Numbered from the stretch's first letter, positions 1 through 8,298 are shown. The stretch: 64,000 bases of DNA from Sphingopyxis chilensis (GCF_035930445.1 NZ_CP142394.1:3567501-3631500), one strand, 5' to 3'. Program-made: numbers and translations. The notes: generated from the sequence alone by a model not told the origin.

Positions 1-1078
1 TCGTCGTCAGCCGGTCCTTTTCATCGGGGATCGCGCGCGTCGCCATGATGCCCGGCACCGCGCAGGCGAAACTCGACAAGAGCGGGATGAAACCGCGCCC
101 CGACAGGCCGACCTTGCCCATCAGCCCGTCCATCAGGAAGGCGGCGCGCGTCATATAGCCCGACGCTTCCAAAAGCAGGATGAAGAGGAAGAGGATGAGA
201 ATCTGCGGCAGGAAGACCACGACCGCGCCGACGCCGGCAAGCAGCCCTTCGACGACGAGGTCGCGCAGGAAATTCTGCGGAATATTATCGACCACCCACG
301 CCTGCATTGTCCCGACCAGCGCTTCGAGCGCGTCGGCGGGAGGCCCGGCCCAGGCATAGACCGCCTGGAACATCACGAACATCAGCGCGAGCAGGATGAT
401 CATGCCGGCCACCGGGTGCAGCACCACATTGTCGACGCGCTGCGTCCAGCGGCGCACCGGGGTTTCGCTGACGATCGCGGCCTTCGCGATCGCGCGGGCG
501 CGCTGGTGGAGCGACGCGTCATTGGCTTCGGCCGGAGGGGCCGTGCGACCGGCCGCATGCGACCGGATCGCGCCGTCGACCGCGGCGAGCAGGTCGGTCA
601 GCCCGCGCTTGCGCACCGCCACCGTCGGAACGACCGGCACGCCCAATTCCTTCGACAGGCGGTCGGCGTCGAGCGTGAGCCCGTCGCGCGCCGCAAGGTC
701 GACCATGTTGAGCGCGACGACGGTCGGCAGGTTCAGCGCGAGCAGTTCGAGCGCGAAGCAGAGATGATTGTCGAGATTCGCGGCATCGAGCACGACGATC
801 AGCGCGTCGGGGCGCGTCTCGCCTTCCTGTTTGCCGAGCACGACGTCGCGCGTCACCGCCTCGTCGAGGCTCGCAGGGGTGAGGCTGTAGGTGCCGGGAA
901 GGTCGATCAGCGACAGCGGTCGGCCGTCGGCGAAGCTGGCATGGCCCGCCTTCCGCTCGACGGTGACACCGGGATAATTGGCTATCTTCTGCCGCGCGCC
1001 GGTCAGCGCGTTGAACAGGCTCGACTTGCCCGCATTGGGATTGCCGACGAGTGCGATCGAAGGAATGGCGCCGGTCAT
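1..1078 (-). CDS. feoB: Ferrous iron transporter FeoB, N-terminal part (cut by window edge)
   Basis: Inner-membrane ferrous iron permease with an N-terminal G-protein domain. About 359 residues are visible and the C-terminal membrane part lies outside the window. The G1 loop GNPNAGKS is at residues 12-19, a switch-I YPGVTVE follows, the G3 motif DLPGTYSL is at about 59-66, and the G4-type NMVD is near residue 123. Long hydrophobic stretches start near residue 230 (LLALMFVMF and a later VVVFLPQILILFLF). The start ATG overlaps the feoA stop by four bases (ATGA), so the two are translationally coupled. Identification is secure from the G motifs and the FeoA neighbour. The truncation is an edge effect, not a mutation. 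Confidence 0.96.
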   Translation of the reverse strand, partial: MTGAIPSIALVGNPNAGKSSLFNALTGARQKIANYPGVTVERKAGHASFADGRPLSLIDLPGTYSLTPASLDEAVTRDVVLGKQEGETRPDALIVVLDAANLDNHLCFALELLALNLPTVVALNMVDLAARDGLTLDADRLSKELGVPVVPTVAVRKRGLTDLLAAVDGAIRSHAAGRTAPPAEANDASLHQRARAIAKAAIVSETPVRRWTQRVDNVVLHPVAGMIILLALMFVMFQAVYAWAGPPADALEALVGTMQAWVVDNIPQNFLRDLVVEGLLAGVGAVVVFLPQILILFLFILLLEASGYMTRAAFLMDGLMGKVGLSGRGFIPLLSSFACAVPGIMATRAIPDEKDRLTT

Positions 1079-1323
1079 GCCGCGGGCTCGACGGTGATAG
1101 CCGCCGCCTGCCTGGCCCGGATGATCACCTTCATGCGACCGACGGTGAGCGCGAGCGGATCGCGCGAGAAGATGCTGCCGCGATGGTGCGGGGTGACTTC
1201 GCATCCTTCCATCAGGCCGAATTCGCGCAACCGCCGCCCCTCGTCGTCGGACATTGCATTCCAGTCGATACGGGCGATCCGCACCATCACGCCCAAAGGC
1301 GATTTGTCGAGCAAAGCAGTCAT
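1075..1323 (-). CDS. feoA: FeoA, SH3-like ferrous iron transport accessory protein
   Basis: Small cytoplasmic protein (82 aa, usual FeoA length about 75-85) that works with FeoB in Fe2+ uptake. It shows the FeoA pattern R-L-R-E-F-G-L-M-E-G near residues 31-40 and a late G-R-M-K-V-I-I-R segment typical of the SH3-like fold. It sits directly upstream of feoB and overlaps it by four bases. No purine-rich ribosome site precedes the ATG; instead an imperfect inverted repeat containing GATAAT abuts the start codon. This suggests a leaderless or very short leader under iron control, which is inference. Confidence 0.95.
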   Translation of the reverse strand: MTALLDKSPLGVMVRIARIDWNAMSDDEGRRLREFGLMEGCEVTPHHRGSIFSRDPLALTVGRMKVIIRARQAAAITVEPAA

Positions 1324-1325
1324 TT

Positions 1326-1350
1326 GCGAGCGATTATCAATAACACTCGC
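1326..1350 (-). promoter_or_regulatory. Candidate Fur/iron-responsive operator upstream of feoA
   Basis: A 25-bp imperfect inverted repeat with arms GCGAG and CTCGC. Its AT-rich centre reads TTATTGATAATC on the feoA strand and includes a GATAAT hexamer, the unit of the classical Fur box. It lies 2-27 bases upstream of the feoA start. The match to a full Fur box is only partial, so the regulator assignment rests mainly on the gene it precedes. Confidence 0.35.
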
Positions 1351-1377
1351 CCAGCGCCAGTCCTTTATCTTGGGCGC

Positions 1378-2124
1378 TCAGCGTCCCGGATAGCGCAATC
1401 GTCCGACGAAACGCGCGAGGCTGGGCCGTTCGACGCCGCGCGCCGCGCGGCGATGCTTCCAGCTTTCGAAGCGCATGACCTGATCGATGCGGCGCGCGAG
1501 GAAGGCGCGCGTGTCGGCGAAACCCTCGCTTTCGTCGTTCAGGAACACCGCCATCGTCGAACCGTAGACCGCGCCGAGAATCGCGCGCTTGCTGTAATGA
1601 TTATAGTCGGTCGCGGTGTCGCCCGCGAGGCGCCACATATGGTCGGCGGCGCGCCAGCCGAGCTTCGCGGCGTGCGGCGCGTTTGTCGGCAGCGCGAGCA
1701 ACGCCAATGCCCGGCGCAGCGATTCGCGGTGCGGCGCCAAGAGGTCGATGCGCGTTTCAACCAGCGTCGTGATCCGCTCGCGAATCTTCAGCTTCGCGAG
1801 TTTTTCGGCCGGCCAGCGTGCCTCCATCGCCGCGTCGATATCGGCGAACCAGGCATCGACCATGTCGCGTGCCCCGCCCGGAAAGGCGAGCCGTGCAACG
1901 TCGGTATCGATCCCGACGCGTGCCGCAGCGTCGGCCAGCGCGGCGTCGCCGAATCCGTCGAAGGCCGCCGATGCAGCAATCAGCGGCGCGAGCGCGGCGC
2001 GAATTTCTTCGAGGGTCGGGTCGGCGGGAAGGATCGAAGCCATAGGCCCCAGATAGGCCGGACCGCGCGGTTCGGCAACCGGATCGCCATCCGGTGCGTC
2101 GAGGCGCGCCTTCTTGGCTGTCAT
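1378..2124 (-). CDS. COQ9 family ubiquinone biosynthesis lipid-binding protein
   Basis: Member of the COQ9 family (248 aa), a TetR-fold lipid-binding protein that supports ubiquinone biosynthesis in mitochondria and alphaproteobacteria. The diagnostic block is near residues 170-200: W-R-A-A-D-H-M-W-R-L-A-G-D, then D-Y-N-H-Y-S-K-R, then a V-Y-x-S-T segment. The N-terminal 30 residues are poorly conserved-looking and the true start could be the internal methionine at residue 28 (MASILPAD). The gene lies 54 bp upstream of feoA on the same strand, but the intervening iron-box-like sequence suggests separate control. Confidence 0.9.
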   Translation of the reverse strand: MTAKKARLDAPDGDPVAEPRGPAYLGPMASILPADPTLEEIRAALAPLIAASAAFDGFGDAALADAAARVGIDTDVARLAFPGGARDMVDAWFADIDAAMEARWPAEKLAKLKIRERITTLVETRIDLLAPHRESLRRALALLALPTNAPHAAKLGWRAADHMWRLAGDTATDYNHYSKRAILGAVYGSTMAVFLNDESEGFADTRAFLARRIDQVMRFESWKHRRAARGVERPSLARFVGRLRYPGR

Positions 2125-2238
2125 TTAGATTTTCTTTTGCTACTCACCATTGTGCCGGCCCCGCTGCGTCCATAGCTTCGCGGGTCAGGGCGGCGGCCGC
2201 AGGGGTCGTCGCTGACAAAAGTGAAACGTGGAGGAACC

Positions 2239-3324
2239 ATGGCCGTATCACTGTTCGATCCGATCAAACTGGGCGCGATCGATGCGCCGAACCGCATCAT
2301 CATGGCGCCGCTGACGCGCGGCCGCGCCGGACCCGGCTTTGTGCCCAACGAGCTCGCGCGCGAATATTATAGCCAGCGCGCCTCGGCGGGGCTGATCATT
2401 TCCGAGGCCACCGGCATTTCGCAGGAAGGGCTCGGTTGGCCCAGTGCGCCGGGCCTGTGGACCGACGCACAGGTCGAAGGCTGGAAGCCGGTGACCGATG
2501 CGGTGCACGAGGCGGGCGGACGCATCGTTGCGCAGCTCTGGCATATGGGCCGCGTCGTCCATTCGGTGTTCAACGACGGCAAGCCGCCGGTCTCGGCTTC
2601 GGCAACGCAGGCACCCGGCAAGGCGCACACCCCCGTCGGCCGGCTTGAATATGAAGTCGCGCGCCCGCTCGAGCTCGGCGAAATCCCGCGCGTCATCGCC
2701 GATTATGCGAAGGCCGCCGAAAATGCGAAGCGCGCCGGTTTCGACGGCGTCCAGCTGCACGGCGCCAACGGCTATCTGATCGATCAGTTCCTGCGCGATG
2801 GGTCGAACCTGCGCGATGACGATTATGGCGGTCCGGTCGAAAACCGCATCCGCCTGCTCCGCGAGGTAACCGAGGCGCTGATCGCGGTCTGGGGCGCTGA
2901 CCGCGTCGGCGTGCGCCTCTCGCCCAATGGCGACACGCAGGGCGTCGACGACAGCGCGCCCGAAAGGCTGTTCCCGGCGGCGGCGGCGGCGCTGAACGAG
3001 CTGGACATCGCCTTCCTCGAACTGCGCGAACCCGGCCCCGACGGCACGTTCGGCAGGACGGATGTGCCCAAACAATCGCCCGCGATCCGTCAGGCCTTCA
3101 AGGGCCCGCTGATCCTCAACAGCGATTATACGGTGGCGCTGGCCGAAGACGCCCTTGCAAACGGCGCCGCCGATGCGATCGCCTTCGGCCGCCCCTTCAT
3201 CGGCAATCCCGACCTCGTCGAGCGCATTCGCACGGGCGCCGACTGGGCGGCGGACGATCCGCAGACCTGGTATGCGCCGGGGCCGGTGGGCTACATCGAC
3301 TATCCGGTGTTGCAGCCGGCGTAA
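2239..3324 (+). CDS. Old Yellow Enzyme family NADH:flavin oxidoreductase (NemA-like)
   Basis: FMN-dependent ene-reductase of the Old Yellow Enzyme family (361 aa). It would reduce activated C=C bonds or nitro compounds with NAD(P)H; the physiological substrate cannot be read from sequence. The substrate-binding H-x-x-N pair is in HGANGYLIDQFL, followed by the family signature N-L-R-x-D-D-Y-G-G-P-V-E-N-R. The N-terminal APLTRGRA segment and the C-terminal AFGRPFIGNPDLV phosphate-binding region are also typical. I chose the ATG at 2239 because GGAGGA sits five bases upstream; a GTG in frame at 2221 lacks such a site. Transcribed alone, divergent from COQ9. Confidence 0.93.
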   Translation: MAVSLFDPIKLGAIDAPNRIIMAPLTRGRAGPGFVPNELAREYYSQRASAGLIISEATGISQEGLGWPSAPGLWTDAQVEGWKPVTDAVHEAGGRIVAQLWHMGRVVHSVFNDGKPPVSASATQAPGKAHTPVGRLEYEVARPLELGEIPRVIADYAKAAENAKRAGFDGVQLHGANGYLIDQFLRDGSNLRDDDYGGPVENRIRLLREVTEALIAVWGADRVGVRLSPNGDTQGVDDSAPERLFPAAAAALNELDIAFLELREPGPDGTFGRTDVPKQSPAIRQAFKGPLILNSDYTVALAEDALANGAADAIAFGRPFIGNPDLVERIRTGADWAADDPQTWYAPGPVGYIDYPVLQPA

Positions 3325-3333
3325 GAGGTTGAC

Positions 3334-3361
3334 GATCCGGGCGGCTCCCGCCGTCCGGATC
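3334..3361. terminator. Hairpin between convergent genes, likely bidirectional terminator
   Basis: GATCCGG (3334-3340) pairs with CCGGATC (3355-3361), and GCGG pairs with CCGC inside, with a three-base bulge and a CTC loop. It is followed on the plus strand by ATCCCTTTT. It separates the plus-strand oxidoreductase from the minus-strand membrane protein, whose stop codon overlaps the base of the stem. Confidence 0.55.
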
Positions 3362-4025
3362 ATCCCTTTTCCGCGAGCGCCTTGTCGACGATCCTCGCCC
3401 CGACCGGGCCGACGAGGTTACCGCCGAAGCGAAACAGCACGAAGGCGCCGACGAACAGCAGCAGCGGCTCTATGAAGAGCGCGATGATCGCCGCGATGAC
3501 CAGTCCGAAAAAGACGGCCATGAAACCGCCGGTGAGTTCGGTCTGACCCTTGGGGCCCAGTTCGATCGTCCGCGGTCCCTTCGCGTCCCACCATTTGGTC
3601 ACGATCGACTTGCGGGCGCCACCGCCTGCGAGCGGGGGGTTGCTCGCGATTCGCGCGGGGGCAGCTTGCGGCGCGGAGCGATCGGTCGGTTGCCGGCTCC
3701 ATGGCTTGTTGCGCCCGGTGGTCGCGACGTCGGCGCGCTCTTTCCTGTCATGCGCCGCGGTCGGCCGCGCCGCCGGCTTGGGCACCGGCGCCGGCCGGGC
3801 GGTCAATCCCGATTCGGCACGCGCCGCGGCGGACATGTCGGGGGACGCGCTCGTTTTGGGTGGCGTCTTGGCGGGCCGGATCGGTTCGATGCCGAGATTG
3901 CGGTCATGGGCATCCATCCGCTCGGCCGCCGTCGGCGGCGTCTGACCGGTTTCCCGGTCGATCACCACCAGCCGCCCGCCGCGTTCGACGACGAAGAGGC
4001 GGCTGGGGGGCGGGCGATCAACCAA
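3360..4025 (-). CDS. Pro/Ala-rich protein with C-terminal membrane segment, unknown function
   Basis: Not a family I recognise. From the proposed TTG start it is 221 aa: an early [13 protein letters not shown] segment, a long low-complexity Pro/Ala/Arg-rich linker (about residues 30-145), then a hydrophobic region near 165-205 ([19 protein letters not shown] and a second apolar stretch) and a short charged tail. This suggests a membrane-anchored protein with a disordered cytoplasmic part. The start is uncertain: the TTG at 4025 would overlap the lumazine synthase stop by eight bases, while the first in-frame ATG lies about 45 codons later. Last gene of the riboflavin transcription unit, so probably cotranscribed. 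Confidence 0.6.
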   Translation of the reverse strand: MVDRPPPSRLFVVERGGRLVVIDRETGQTPPTAAERMDAHDRNLGIEPIRPAKTPPKTSASPDMSAAARAESGLTARPAPVPKPAARPTAAHDRKERADVATTGRNKPWSRQPTDRSAPQAAPARIASNPPLAGGGARKSIVTKWWDAKGPRTIELGPKGQTELTGGFMAVFFGLVIAAIIALFIEPLLLFVGAFVLFRFGGNLVGPVGARIVDKALAEKG

Positions 4026-4443
4026 TACCGAATTGTTCCTTGAGGGCCAGCATCGCGAGCGCGGCTTTGGCCGCTTCGCCGCCCTTATCCTTGCGCGTCT
4101 TGTCGGCGCGCGCAAGCGCCTGTTCCTCATTCTCGACCGTCAGGATGCCGTTGCCGATCGCCAGCCCGTCGAGCGTCAGCGCCATGATGCCGCGCGCGCT
4201 TTCGTTTGACACGACCTCGAAATGATAGGTCTCGCCGCGGATCACGACGCCGAGCGCGACATAGGCGTCAAAGCGTCCGGCGTCGGCTGCGAGCGAGATC
4301 GCGGCGGGCACTTCCAATGCGCCGGGAACGGTTACCGTCTCGTGGCTGTGCCCCTCGGCCTCGAGCGCGCTGCGCACGCCGTCGAGGAGCATGTCGTTCA
4401 AACGGCTGTAGAAACGGGCTTCGACGATCAGGACGTGCGCCAT
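4018..4443 (-). CDS. ribH: 6,7-dimethyl-8-ribityllumazine synthase
   Basis: Penultimate enzyme of riboflavin synthesis: condenses the RibB product (3,4-dihydroxy-2-butanone 4-phosphate) with 5-amino-6-ribitylamino-uracil. At 141 aa it is slightly shorter than the usual 150-160. Family motifs are RFYSRLND near the N-terminus, the V-P-G-A-L-E-V-P substrate loop (about 40-47), [14 protein letters not shown] with the catalytic His, and a late LTVENEEQA block. The start ATG overlaps the upstream RibBX stop by one base (TGATG), so the DHBP-forming and DHBP-consuming enzymes are translationally coupled. Confidence 0.96.
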   Translation of the reverse strand: MAHVLIVEARFYSRLNDMLLDGVRSALEAEGHSHETVTVPGALEVPAAISLAADAGRFDAYVALGVVIRGETYHFEVVSNESARGIMALTLDGLAIGNGILTVENEEQALARADKTRKDKGGEAAKAALAMLALKEQFGIG

Positions 4444-5717
4444 CAGGCTTCTCCGGGAATGGGGCGTTCGCCGACGACCGACAGGCCATAGCCCTCGAGC
4501 CCGACGATATTGCTGTGGGTGGGGGTGAGCAGTTCCATCGCGTGGACGCCGAGGTCGGCGAGGATCTGCGCGCCGATCCCGTAAGTGCGAAGATCCATGC
4601 CGCCCGTGGGCGGTGGAAGCGCGTCGGCATCGGCAGAACCGGGGAGCGGGCGCATCAGCATGACGATCACGCCGGCGCCCGCTTCGCCGATCGCGTCCAT
4701 CGAGCGTTGCAGGCGGCGCTTCTTGGGGCCCGGCCGGCCCATGATATCGTCGAAGATCGAGACGGGATGCATGCGCACCAGGGTCACGCCCTCGGGATCG
4801 ACCGGTCCTTTCTGCAGCACCAGATTGACCGTGCCGTCGATCTTGTTGCGATAGGATTTGAGCCGCCAGTCGCCGCCATAATCCGATTCGAACGGTTCGT
4901 CGGACACGCATTCGACCAGCCGGTCGCTGCGGTTGCGATAGGCGATCAGGTCGGCGATCGTACCAATCTTCAGCCCGTGGCGCCGCGCGAAGGGGATGAG
5001 GTCGTCGAGGCGCGCCATCGTCCCGTCGTCGTTCATGATCTCGCAGATCACTCCCGAGGGGTTCAGCCCGGCGAGCCGCGCGATATCGACCGATGCCTCG
5101 GTGTGGCCGGCGCGCACGAGCACGCCGCCGTCACGCGCGATCAGCGGAAAGATATGGCCCGGCGTGACAATGTCGTCGCGCGTCTTGCCAGCGTCGATCG
5201 CGACCGCGACAGTGCGCGCGCGGTCGCCCGCCGAAATCCCGGTGGTGACGCCCTCGCGCGCCTCGATCGAGGTCGTAAAGGCGGTTTCGTGCCGCGTACC
5301 GTTCTGGCGGCTCATCAGTTCGAGCCCGAGCGTATCGACGCGCGCTTTCGTCAGCGTCAGGCAGATAAGGCCGCGGCCGTGCGTCGCCATGAAGTTGATC
5401 GCGTCGGGGGTCGCCATCTGCGCGGGAATGACGAGGTCGCCCTCATTCTCGCGGTCCTCGTCGTCGACGAGGATGAACATGCGGCCGTTGCGCGCCTCGG
5501 CGATAATTTCCTCGGGGCTGGCCATCGGCGACAGGTCGCTGCCGTTCGCCAGCCAGTTTTCGAGCTTGCGCAGCGTTTCGGCGGTGGGGTTCCAGCCGGG
5601 CGAATCGAGGTCGCGCAGGCTGTTGGCGTGAAGACCGGCGGCGCGCGCGAGGCCCGAGCGGGACATCGTCCCGTCGTCGACGATAGAGCGGATCCGATCG
5701 ATGAGCTGTGTAGACAT
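4443..5717 (-). CDS. ribB: RibBX: HTH - DHBP synthase - degenerate GTP cyclohydrolase II-like protein
   Basis: Three-part protein of 424 aa. Residues about 1-57 look like a helix-turn-helix ([20 protein letters not shown]). Residues about 65-262 are 3,4-dihydroxy-2-butanone 4-phosphate synthase, with the acidic [12 protein letters not shown] active-site loop at 85-96, G-T-R-H-E-T-A-F at 140-147 and G-H-T-E-A-S-V-D at 204-211. Residues about 265-424 align with GTP cyclohydrolase II, but where the zinc site H-S-E-C-L-T-G-D is expected the protein has M-H-P-V-S-I-F-D-D, and the paired downstream cysteines are absent. The C-terminal part is therefore unlikely to open GTP. This is the RibBX architecture described in proteobacteria, here with an added HTH. 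Coupled to ribH downstream. Confidence 0.92.
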   Translation of the reverse strand: MSTQLIDRIRSIVDDGTMSRSGLARAAGLHANSLRDLDSPGWNPTAETLRKLENWLANGSDLSPMASPEEIIAEARNGRMFILVDDEDRENEGDLVIPAQMATPDAINFMATHGRGLICLTLTKARVDTLGLELMSRQNGTRHETAFTTSIEAREGVTTGISAGDRARTVAVAIDAGKTRDDIVTPGHIFPLIARDGGVLVRAGHTEASVDIARLAGLNPSGVICEIMNDDGTMARLDDLIPFARRHGLKIGTIADLIAYRNRSDRLVECVSDEPFESDYGGDWRLKSYRNKIDGTVNLVLQKGPVDPEGVTLVRMHPVSIFDDIMGRPGPKKRRLQRSMDAIGEAGAGVIVMLMRPLPGSADADALPPPTGGMDLRTYGIGAQILADLGVHAMELLTPTHSNIVGLEGYGLSVVGERPIPGEA

Positions 5718-5729
5718 AATGCCGATGTC

Positions 5730-5766
5730 TCACATCATAATGTGATTGTCAATTCATACATCACAT
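5730..5766 (-). promoter_or_regulatory. Inverted-repeat operator region upstream of ribBX
   Basis: TCACAT (5730-5735) and ATGTGA (5740-5745) form an inverted repeat with a four-base centre; a third half-site TCACAT is at 5761-5766. A TTGACA hexamer on the ribBX strand (5752-5747) directly abuts the first repeat, so a protein bound there would cover a promoter spacer. No good -10 hexamer is visible at 16-18 bp spacing, so the exact promoter is unproven. The RibBX N-terminal HTH is an obvious candidate ligand (inference). It does not resemble an FMN riboswitch. Confidence 0.45.
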
Positions 5767-5774
5767 TCCACTGG

Positions 5775-6389
5775 TCATTGCGGGCCGAAGGTCGGACCGA
5801 ACTCGCGCGCTGGCGCATCGGCCTTGGCTTCGAGCAAGGCGACAATTCGTCCGCTGCGATCGTCACGTTTGGCGTAATCGCGTGCCGACATGCCCGCGAT
5901 ATGGTCGGCCTTGTCGGGATTCGCCCCGCGCTTGACGAGCAGGCGCACCATCGCGGCATTTTTTGCCTGCACCGCGAGGATCAGCGCGGTTTCGCCGCGC
6001 CGGTTGGTCTGGTCGACGGGCGCCTTCCTGTCGAGGAGCTCTTCGGCGCCGTCGGTGAAGTTGATAAGCGCGGTGTGCATCAAGGGAGTCACGTCCTGGC
6101 GATCGCCGATCGACGGATCAGCGCCCTTGGCGAGCAGGAAACGCAGCCAGCTGATATCGCGCCGCTTGGCGACGATGATCAGCGCGGTCTCGCCCGTGTC
6201 GGGGTTGCGCGTGTTGACGAACGAGGGATCGTCCTTCAGCGCTTCGGTCGCCTTGGTTCCATCGCGGTTGTCGACCGCCTGCAAAAAGGCATAGCCGCCG
6301 CGGAACTGCGCCTGCGCCGGGTGGACGAGCCCCGCAACCGCGAGCAGCATGAGGGAAGAGGCGAGGCGGAACTCCGCGCGTCGAAACAT
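5775..6389 (-). CDS. Exported ankyrin-repeat protein
   Basis: 204-aa ankyrin-repeat protein with a signal peptide. The start at 6389 gives MFRRAEFRLASSLMLLAVAGLVHPAQAQ, ending in a signal peptidase I-type AQA site; longer in-frame starts add an unlikely basic extension. At least three repeats follow: TGETALIIVAKRRDISWLRFLL, DVTPLMHTALI...AEELLDR and RGETALILAVQAKNAAMVRLL. A degenerate repeat (MSARDYAKRDDRSGRIVALL) comes last. Likely a periplasmic protein-binding module; partner unknown. Divergent from the SCO1 gene across 89 bp. Confidence 0.85.
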   Translation of the reverse strand: MFRRAEFRLASSLMLLAVAGLVHPAQAQFRGGYAFLQAVDNRDGTKATEALKDDPSFVNTRNPDTGETALIIVAKRRDISWLRFLLAKGADPSIGDRQDVTPLMHTALINFTDGAEELLDRKAPVDQTNRRGETALILAVQAKNAAMVRLLVKRGANPDKADHIAGMSARDYAKRDDRSGRIVALLEAKADAPAREFGPTFGPQ

Positions 6390-6478
6390 GATCGGGCAAC
6401 CCCCTGGGGCAATTTGTCCGCCGCGCACCGCGACGACAATGGTTGATTTTCGGCGGCTAGCCGACCAAGGCTGGCCGC

Positions 6479-7123
6479 ATGATGAATATCGCAAATATGG
6501 GACAAAGGCTTGTTCGTGCAAGTCTGATCCTCGCTTTCGGCGCGGCGCTCGCAGGATGCAATGGCACGGCGGATAACGCGCCCGCCAAGCCTCCGCTCGA
6601 GGGTGCGCGGATCGGCGGCCCGTTCACGCTCATCGACCAGAATGGAAATACCGTCCGCGATACCGATTTCGCGGGCCAATATCGGCTCGTCTATTTCGGC
6701 TACAGCTTCTGCCCCGACATCTGCCCGGTCGACCTGCAAAAGCTGATGCGCGGCCTGTCGCAGTTCGAAAAAGCCGACGCGACGCGCGGCGCCAAGGTCG
6801 TGCCGCTCTTCATCACCGTCGATCCCGAACGCGACACGCCCGAGGCGCTGAAGCCCTTCGTCGCGCGCTACCACCCGCACCTGCTCGGCCTGACCGGCGC
6901 GCCCGAACAGATCGCCGCGGCCGCCAAGGCCTATGTCGTCACATATAACAAGGTGCCGGGCTCGGCACCCGACCGCTATCTGATGGCGCACAGCCAGCTC
7001 GCTTTCCTGATGGATCCCGACGGCAAGCCGCTCGCCCTGCTGCCCCTCGACGACCCTTCGACCGATGTCGACGAGGGCGCGCCCGACAAGGTCGCTGCCG
7101 AGCTGGCGAAATGGGTCAAATAG
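6479..7123 (+). CDS. SCO1/SenC family copper chaperone lipoprotein
   Basis: Thioredoxin-fold copper protein that helps deliver copper to the CuA site of cytochrome c oxidase or acts as a thiol reductase for it (family knowledge). A lipobox LAGC places the lipidated cysteine at residue 27. The copper motif F-C-P-D-I-C-P is at 77-83 and the third ligand His is in MAHSQLAFLMD near residue 170, so all metal ligands are present. 214 aa. ATGs at 6479 and 6482 are both possible. No oxidase genes are adjacent; it starts a close run with a UPF0260 protein and a metallopeptidase. Confidence 0.94.
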   Translation: MMNIANMGQRLVRASLILAFGAALAGCNGTADNAPAKPPLEGARIGGPFTLIDQNGNTVRDTDFAGQYRLVYFGYSFCPDICPVDLQKLMRGLSQFEKADATRGAKVVPLFITVDPERDTPEALKPFVARYHPHLLGLTGAPEQIAAAAKAYVVTYNKVPGSAPDRYLMAHSQLAFLMDPDGKPLALLPLDDPSTDVDEGAPDKVAAELAKWVK

Positions 7124-7125
7124 CG

Positions 7126-7572
7126 ATGACGGGGGCGACATCGGAGCGCCCCTTCTGGGAAGCGCCGCTAGCCAGCCTCGACGCCGGGCAATGGGAGGCC
7201 TTGTGCGACGGCTGCGGCAAATGCTGCCTGCACAAGCTGGAAGACGAGGATACGGGGCGCATCTATCCCACCAATGTCGCGTGCCGCCTACTCGATCTTT
7301 CGTCCGCGCGCTGCGGCGATTACAAGCATCGCCGCCGGCACGTTCCGGACTGTTTGACGCTGACCAAAGCGAAGGTCGATGACCTCGAATGGCTGCCGCA
7401 GAGTTGCGCCTATCGCTTGCGCGCGGAGGGTGAACCCTTGCCCGACTGGCATTATCTCGTCTGCGGCGATCGCGAAGCGGTGCATCGCGCGGGACAGTCG
7501 ATCGTCGGCTGGACGGTCGGCGAGGATGTCGCGGGGCCGCTCGAGAATCATCTTGTCGAACGCATCATTTGA
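7126..7572 (+). CDS. UPF0260/YcgN family cysteine cluster protein
   Basis: 148-aa protein of the YcgN/YkgJ-like cysteine cluster family, of unknown biochemical function. The N-terminal CDGCGKCCLHKL block (about residues 27-38) and further cysteines (VACRLLD, ARCGDY, PDCLTL, QSCAYR, YLVCGD) are the conserved set and suggest metal or Fe-S binding. The ATG at 7126 lies two bases after the SCO1 stop; an in-frame ATG at 7111 would overlap SCO1 by 13 bases. Downstream the metallopeptidase gene overlaps its end. Confidence 0.88.
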   Translation: MTGATSERPFWEAPLASLDAGQWEALCDGCGKCCLHKLEDEDTGRIYPTNVACRLLDLSSARCGDYKHRRRHVPDCLTLTKAKVDDLEWLPQSCAYRLRAEGEPLPDWHYLVCGDREAVHRAGQSIVGWTVGEDVAGPLENHLVERII

Positions 7573-8284
7573 TCCGTCGACCGACCGGCCGCACATCCGG
7601 GTCGGGGACGACGCCTGGCCGGTGCGCGTCGTCCGCCATGCGCAGTCGCGCCGTTATCGCCTGGTTTTCGATGGCGCGCGCGGCGAACTGCGACTGACGG
7701 TGCCGTATCGCGCCAGTGAGCGCGCTGCGCTCAAATGGGCCGGCGAACAGCAGGCCTGGCTCGCCGAACAGGCGGGCAAGGCGGTGGTGCCGATCATGGT
7801 CGGACCAGGCTCAGTGCTGCCGTTCCGCGGGATCGAACGCCATATTGACTGGGCGCCGGCCGCACCGCGCGCGATCCGCCTGGAGGACGACAGGCTGCAC
7901 GTCGGTGGCCCGGTCGAAACGCTCGGGCGGCGCCTCGAACGCTGGTTGAAGGCGCAGGCTCTCGAACTGATGGAACGCGAGAGCCGCGAAATCGCAGCCG
8001 TCGCGGGGCTTGCGGTTGGGCGCGTAGGCGTCGGCGATCCGCGCAGCCGCTGGGGAAGCTGCACCCACGACGGCGACCTGCGCTACAGCTGGCGGCTGGT
8101 GATGGCGCCGAACCATGTCCGCCGCGCAACCGTCGCGCACGAGGTCGCGCACCTGCGGCACATGGACCATGGCGCGGGATTCCACGCGCTTGTCGACGAA
8201 CTGCACGACGGCGACGTCGCGGCGGCGCGCGGCTGGCTGCGCCGCGAAGGGCGTATGCTCCACCGCTATCGCTTCACAGCCTGA
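7553..8284 (+). CDS. YgjP-like (SprT-type, M48-like) zinc metallopeptidase
   Basis: Predicted cytoplasmic zinc metallopeptidase of the YgjP/WLM-like group (DUF45). The zinc motif H-E-V-A-H (VAHEVAHLRHMDHGAGFH) lies near residue 196 and is preceded by the family hallmark R-S-R-W-G-S-C-T. Start uncertain: no ATG precedes the conserved region in frame except one far inside the upstream gene. I use TTG at 7553 (243 aa), which overlaps the UPF0260 gene by 20 bases; a GTG near 7622 is an alternative. Substrate unknown. Confidence 0.83.
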   Translation: MSNASFDPSTDRPHIRVGDDAWPVRVVRHAQSRRYRLVFDGARGELRLTVPYRASERAALKWAGEQQAWLAEQAGKAVVPIMVGPGSVLPFRGIERHIDWAPAAPRAIRLEDDRLHVGGPVETLGRRLERWLKAQALELMERESREIAAVAGLAVGRVGVGDPRSRWGSCTHDGDLRYSWRLVMAPNHVRRATVAHEVAHLRHMDHGAGFHALVDELHDGDVAAARGWLRREGRMLHRYRFTA

Positions 8285-8298
8285 GCGGTTCGGGACGC

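Noticed and set aside
5718..5774. FMN riboswitch upstream of ribBX
   Set aside because: The 57-bp gap is too short and lacks the conserved RFN-element boxes.
4206..6446. 746-codon plus-strand frame over ribH, ribBX and the ankyrin gene
   Set aside because: Opposite three genes with clear motifs; no family resemblance.
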